24,709 nt of DNA from contig JAILHX010000006.1 of the NCBI GenBank assembly GCA_024695565.1, positions 1 to 24,709 on the forward strand, in the 5' to 3' direction. The stretch comes from Saccharofermentans sp. (GTDB lineage Bacteria > Bacillota_A > Clostridia > Saccharofermentanales > Saccharofermentanaceae). The translations under genes were made by a program, and so were the position numbers. The notes beneath the pieces are model-generated. The model had not been told where the DNA came from. It saw only the letters and a list, made by a program, of their open reading frames with translations, and did no database searches. This document shows positions 21,833 through 24,709 of the stretch, piece after piece; position 1 is the stretch's first letter; every line of letters starts with the position of its first letter.

Positions 21833-22013
21833 TTATTCCACCTCCGGGTTTTGCTGCCCCAAGATTAGCAATTCGTGCCAAAACATCTCTACCAACCTGA
21901 CTTGGAATATTGTCAACCGGCAGTTGCAACCCCAGTATTTTCAAGCTTTTTCCTATTTTACTGCAGAAAAACCACGTCAGCCAACTTATGGGAACTTGCC
22001 CGAATTTATATAT
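21819..22013 (-). other. 64-codon open frame without a standard start
   Basis: Between the small lipoprotein gene and the XRE gene, one minus-strand frame is free of stops from 22013 down to the TGA at 21819-21821. It reads as protein-like sequence, including SLKILGLQLPVDNIPSQVG and RDVLARIANLGAAKPGGG. There is no ATG. A TTG at 21942-21944 has AGGAAAA just upstream and would give a 41-residue peptide. It overlaps the XRE gene's start. It may be chance, a gene remnant or a small TTG-started ORF; I do not recognise it. Confidence 0.3.
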
Positions 22014-22020
22014 TCACGCG

Positions 22021-22323
22021 TTACAAGTCTATCTCAAACTCTTCGTAATACTTGCCGCCGTGACTCTCATCGTTGTAAATGAGTTTTACGGTATCTTCGT
22101 CTATCCATTCTACATCGAAAAACACTTCTTCATTAAATCCGCTGCCTTCATATTTCCAGATGACATCACCGTTATAGATCACATGTGGTCTGCTGGCATA
22201 GTCATATTCTACGATTATCGTATTCTCTCCGTTGAGCGAGGAATACTTCTCCTGCCTGTTACCGCATGATATGACACTGCAGGCAACAATGCATATTAAG
22301 CAGAATAAAAATACTTTTCGCAC
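22021..22323 (-). CDS. Small lipoprotein of unknown function
   Basis: A 100-residue lipoprotein. With GTG at 22323 as start, the signal is V/M-R-K-V followed by a hydrophobic run and a lipobox VISC with Cys20, the same position as in the other two lipoproteins here; GGGTGT precedes the GTG. A longer reading from TTG at 22371 would place 16 extra charged residues before the signal, which is less likely. The mature 80 residues are beta-rich and acidic with FFDVEWIDEDTVKLIYND, a Trp-x-D-x-D-T-V pattern seen in small Bacillota lipoproteins (for example DUF5412-like). Function unknown. Confidence 0.72.
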   Translation of the reverse strand: MRKVFLFCLICIVACSVISCGNRQEKYSSLNGENTIIVEYDYASRPHVIYNGDVIWKYEGSGFNEEVFFDVEWIDEDTVKLIYNDESHGGKYYEEFEIDL

Positions 22324-22382
22324 TTCTTTACACCCAATCTTATCAATATCCTTGAATACCGCTTTTGTCAAACTGATATGCT

Positions 22383-22898
22383 TTAATTAAGTTCTTTCTC
22401 GAGTATGATGATCGATTCCTCGTGCTCGCCGATCATCTCCACGGAGATCTTATTTACCGTGCTCGCGAAAACATCCCGCTTACAAATGACCGCGCTAAAC
22501 GCATCGTCCAGCGCCGCCTCCGTCTCAATCTTTCCGACAGTCATGTGCGGATCATATTCAAAGTCAATTCCATGGGGCGCAAACTCATTCTTATAGAGCT
22601 CCTCATGAATCTTCACGATCTCTTCCGCTCCCTTTGTCATGTTAAGGAGAAGGAAATTTCCGCCCGGCACACTGTGCTTTGCAAAGCCCTGCATCTCAAT
22701 ATCAAACGGCCCGACAGACGCAAGCCTTCTGTCCAGGATGCCCGACAGTTCCTCGTTGCTCATGTCTGACTCAAACGGGAACACGATGGTAATATGCGGC
22801 CTGACGAGCTTCGCCAAAGGATCAAACCTGTCCCTGACAGAATCGATCACATGCATATTCTCGAATTCCGGAAATATCATTACCGTTCTAAGGCTCAT
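22383..22898 (-). CDS. 2'-5' RNA ligase / 2H phosphoesterase family protein
   Basis: A 171-residue protein with the two HxTx motifs that define the 2H superfamily: PHITIV (His35, Thr37) and PHMTVG (His118, Thr120). These histidines make the catalytic pair for 2',3'-cyclic phosphodiester or related chemistry. The length and VFPF after motif 1 fit the YjcG/LigT-like single-domain group. The substrate in bacteria is unclear. ATG at 22898 has AAGGGGA upstream. The gene lies 37 bp downstream of the helical-repeat gene, possibly one transcript. Confidence 0.92.
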   Translation of the reverse strand: MSLRTVMIFPEFENMHVIDSVRDRFDPLAKLVRPHITIVFPFESDMSNEELSGILDRRLASVGPFDIEMQGFAKHSVPGGNFLLLNMTKGAEEIVKIHEELYKNEFAPHGIDFEYDPHMTVGKIETEAALDDAFSAVICKRDVFASTVNKISVEMIGEHEESIIILEKELN

Positions 22899-22935
22899 GG
22901 ATTATCCCCTTATCATGGGGTCTGACCCCTATACT

Positions 22936-23340
22936 TTATTCTTCCTGATAATCTACAAATTCCTGCGCAGACTGTCTGATAGCCTCATCAAGAGATTCGT
23001 TTGCAGCAACTTCTTTTAGAACGTCTATATACTCATCTGGATTGTCAGAATCATTTATACAACGGTTAAGCATCCACAGGGTATGCATAGAAGGTGCACG
23101 TTTAATGGATTGAATGAGTAACGGTATGTATTCCGGATCAAACTTTTCGATAAAACGAACCATGGCACCGGGCATTCCAAAATCATCAAGGGGATGTTTT
23201 TCCATGATGCGCAACAGATCTTCCACTATCTCGAAACCTGCGCCTTCGGCCTTTATTCTCCCCATGATCTCGTACATCTCATATTCGAAATCATCGGTTC
23301 CAACAAGTTCATCAAGCTTCTTAATCAACTCATCAACCAT
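22936..23340 (-). CDS. Small helical-repeat protein, possibly immunity-type
   Basis: A 134-residue soluble acidic protein predicted to be all helical, with a HEAT/ARM-like rhythm (FEIVEDLLRIMEKHP, MVRFIEKFDPEYIPLLIQSIKRAP, LWMLNRCIND, YIDVLKEVAAN, AIRQSAQEFVDYQ). The motif LDDFGMPGAMVRFIE and the segment SMHTLWMLNR look conserved and resemble small proteins encoded among polymorphic-toxin immunity genes, but I cannot name a family. Start ATG at 23340 has AGGAGG 7 nt upstream; another ATG at 23346 is too close to that site. No toxin adjoins it. Confidence 0.6.
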   Translation of the reverse strand: MVDELIKKLDELVGTDDFEYEMYEIMGRIKAEGAGFEIVEDLLRIMEKHPLDDFGMPGAMVRFIEKFDPEYIPLLIQSIKRAPSMHTLWMLNRCINDSDNPDEYIDVLKEVAANESLDEAIRQSAQEFVDYQEE

Positions 23341-23430
23341 AGTCATGCCTCCTTTAATGCTTTTGCTTCTTGTATATCATAGCAGTTATTCCCAAACCGT
23401 TGTGTCTACTTTTGCTTGACTAGTGCATTT

Positions 23431-23633
23431 GTACACACGTTTGTACAACACCCGCCGTACTTTTGCTGTACAAATGCCGGGAAATCAACGTTTTGTACAC
23501 ACATTTGTACAACACCTGCCGTACTTTTGCTGTACAAATGCCAGGAAATCAACGTTTTGTACACATGTTTGTACAACACCTGCCGTGCTTTTGCTGTACA
23601 TATGCCGGGAAACCAACGTTATGTACATATGCC
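23431..23633. repeat. 64-bp tandem repeat array rich in GTAC
   Basis: Three full 64-bp units (23431-23494, 23495-23558, 23559-23622) and an 11-bp fourth start. Units differ at only a few positions. Each unit contains several GTAC cores, mostly within TGTACA, at offsets of about 0, 12, 26 and 37. The segment is open in several plus frames, but the period is not a multiple of three, so those frames encode the same peptides in rotated phase and are unlikely to be genes. It fills the gene-free stretch 23347-23677 between the ABC transporter and the helical-repeat gene. Confidence 0.92.
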
Positions 23634-23677
23634 CTAAGCATTTCCCCTTCACAAATCACTTTAGCACCCATTAGGCC

Positions 23678-24709
23678 TTACACCTCAACAGTAAATAATG
23701 CGTGGAAGTAATTCCTTCTGGCCATCAGTTCGTCGAAGGTGCCCTGCTCTTCGATCCTGCCGTTCTTCATTACGAGGATGCGGTCAAATCTCTTCATGAG
23801 CTTCTCATCGAGTGAGTGCGTGACAACGAGCCTCGTGAGGCCTTCAAGATCAAGGATATCGGAAGAGACCTTGAATGCAGTCTGGGAATCAAGTGCCGCA
23901 GTTATCTCGTCAGCCAAGAGGACAGATGAATCCTTAAGAAGGCTCCTGGCAATGGAGATCCTCTGCTTCTCGCCGCCTGATAAGCCGCTGCCGTTCTCGC
24001 CGCAGAGGTAATCTTCGCCTCGTTCTTTTATAAGTCCGCCGAGATTTGCGCGCATCACTGCCTGCCGGACCTTTTCTTCGGGGAAATCCCTGAACATCGT
24101 GATGTTGTCCTTTATGGACGAATTGAATACGAACACGTTCTGCTGTATCGATGCCACCTGATCGAAAAGCGAATCCGAAGATGAATCCTTAAGATCTTCA
24201 TCGTCCCAGCTTATCTTTCCGCTGTATTCGGAACCGCATGCACCGGACAGGATGAGATTTAGAAGAGTTGACTTGCCGCTTCCGGAAGAGCCGACGATCG
24301 CATAGGATTTTCCGGCTTCAAAATCAACTGAGATGTCGTGAAGGATCTCTTTGCCTTCTTCGTAAGAGAAGGAGACGTTTTTAAGGGAGATGCTTTTCGA
24401 GAGCTTGGACAGAACTTTATCACCGCCTGTATATGAACTCTTTTCGAGCGCGCCAGAGACCTTTCTGATAAGGGCATCGGCTGCTTTCCTGCCGGCAAGA
24501 AGGCCGGGAAGCTCGGCGACCGGTGCTACCACGAAGTTCATGAGGTTTACGAACATTATGACGTTACCTGCAGAAAGCCCCTTGCCGGTGAGTGCAAGAT
24601 ACGCACCGACAAAGAAGACCGTGAGCTGTGCGGACATGCCTGACAGCTGACTTAATGTATCGATAAAGATGCGGAGCCTCGTCCTTTTGAATTTGGATGT
24701 CTCGAGCTT
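23678..24709 (-). CDS. ABC exporter, fused permease-ATPase (5' end outside the window)
   Basis: The frame is open from the right edge to the stop at 23678, giving the last 343 residues of an ABCB/MsbA-like half-transporter. The visible permease part ends with helices around LTVFFVGAYLALTG and AGNVIMFVNLMNFVVAPV. The ATPase domain has Walker A GSSGSGKST, a Q-loop with IQQNVFVF, signature LSGGEKQRISIARSLL, Walker B SSVLLADE, D-loop AALDSQ and H-loop VVTHS. All catalytic elements are present. It should export a peptide, lipid or drug; the substrate is unknown. Its permease N-terminus and any partner subunit lie outside the window, and it is followed by the 64-bp repeat array. Confidence 0.93.
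   Translation of the reverse strand, partial: KLETSKFKRTRLRIFIDTLSQLSGMSAQLTVFFVGAYLALTGKGLSAGNVIMFVNLMNFVVAPVAELPGLLAGRKAADALIRKVSGALEKSSYTGGDKVLSKLSKSISLKNVSFSYEEGKEILHDISVDFEAGKSYAIVGSSGSGKSTLLNLILSGACGSEYSGKISWDDEDLKDSSSDSLFDQVASIQQNVFVFNSSIKDNITMFRDFPEEKVRQAVMRANLGGLIKERGEDYLCGENGSGLSGGEKQRISIARSLLKDSSVLLADEITAALDSQTAFKVSSDILDLEGLTRLVVTHSLDEKLMKRFDRILVMKNGRIEEQGTFDELMARRNYFHALFTVEV

Noticed and set aside
21833..22020. Riboswitch or structured leader upstream of the XRE gene
   Set aside because: I could not find a recognisable aptamer core; the only notable features are TTGACA and the open frame.
23431..23633. CRISPR array
   Set aside because: Units are directly adjacent with no unique spacers, and no cas genes are present.
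23431..23633. Integron attC-like sites
   Set aside because: CAACGTT recurs, but there is no recombinase, no cassette genes between units and no proper core-site pair.
23416..23711. Three overlapping plus-strand open frames of 73-83 residues with repeated peptides
   Set aside because: They arise from the 64-bp tandem repeat read in rotated phases; no ribosome site or conserved protein sequence supports them.

Overview
The window reads as one chromosomal stretch of a Gram-positive, probably anaerobic clostridial bacterium (Bacillota). The grounds are Shine-Dalgarno sites close to AGGAGG, lipoprotein signals with Cys at residue 20, frequent GTG/TTG starts, small Gram-positive-type regulators (OmpR/histidine kinase, XRE, ECF sigma), a bacterial NaChBac-type channel and a glycan-degrading surface lipoprotein. 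The species cannot be fixed from sequence alone. Of 27 genes called, 25 lie on the minus strand. I found no rRNA, tRNA, CRISPR array, transposase or phage gene.

Layout. 1-1410: the tail of a GGDEF protein (+), a terminator, then a minus-strand pair of GNAT acetyltransferase and FMN reductase driven from a repeat-borne promoter. 1490-8710: a large membrane alpha/beta-hydrolase with a C-terminal beta-sandwich, a GH3 glucosidase lipoprotein, a histidine kinase/response regulator pair and a SUKH-4-like protein; the last has a second, nearly identical copy of the repeat-borne promoter. 8774-11777: a four-helix membrane protein, a voltage-gated cation channel and a seven-helix diguanylate cyclase whose promoter sits directly against its ATG, suggesting a leaderless mRNA. 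11815-14286: a hydrolase-TetR-GNAT operon with two phased operators over its promoter. 14289-17059: hairpins and a 17-bp repeat array, a lipoprotein, a direct repeat, and an ECF sigma/anti-sigma-like pair. 17127-18061: a DMT-family exporter on the plus strand. 18060-24709: an ABM monooxygenase, a DUF4097-type protein, a zinc-ribbon membrane protein, a CPBP protease with its XRE regulator, a small lipoprotein, a 2H phosphoesterase, a helical-repeat protein, a 64-bp tandem repeat array, and the 3' part of an ABC exporter that runs off the window.

How the parts fit. Much of the coding content concerns the envelope: surface hydrolysis, lipoproteins, membrane channel, exporters and envelope-sensing regulators. 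Two orphan proteins resembling polymorphic-toxin immunity proteins are present without any toxin in view. The most unusual material is non-coding: a duplicated about 94-bp promoter cassette (1314-1407 and 8617-8709), the tandem TetR-type operators, the leaderless GGDEF promoter, and two unrelated tandem arrays in which GTAC recurs. No complete new multi-gene system is demonstrated; the repeat-borne promoter and the 64-bp array are the best candidates for something undescribed.
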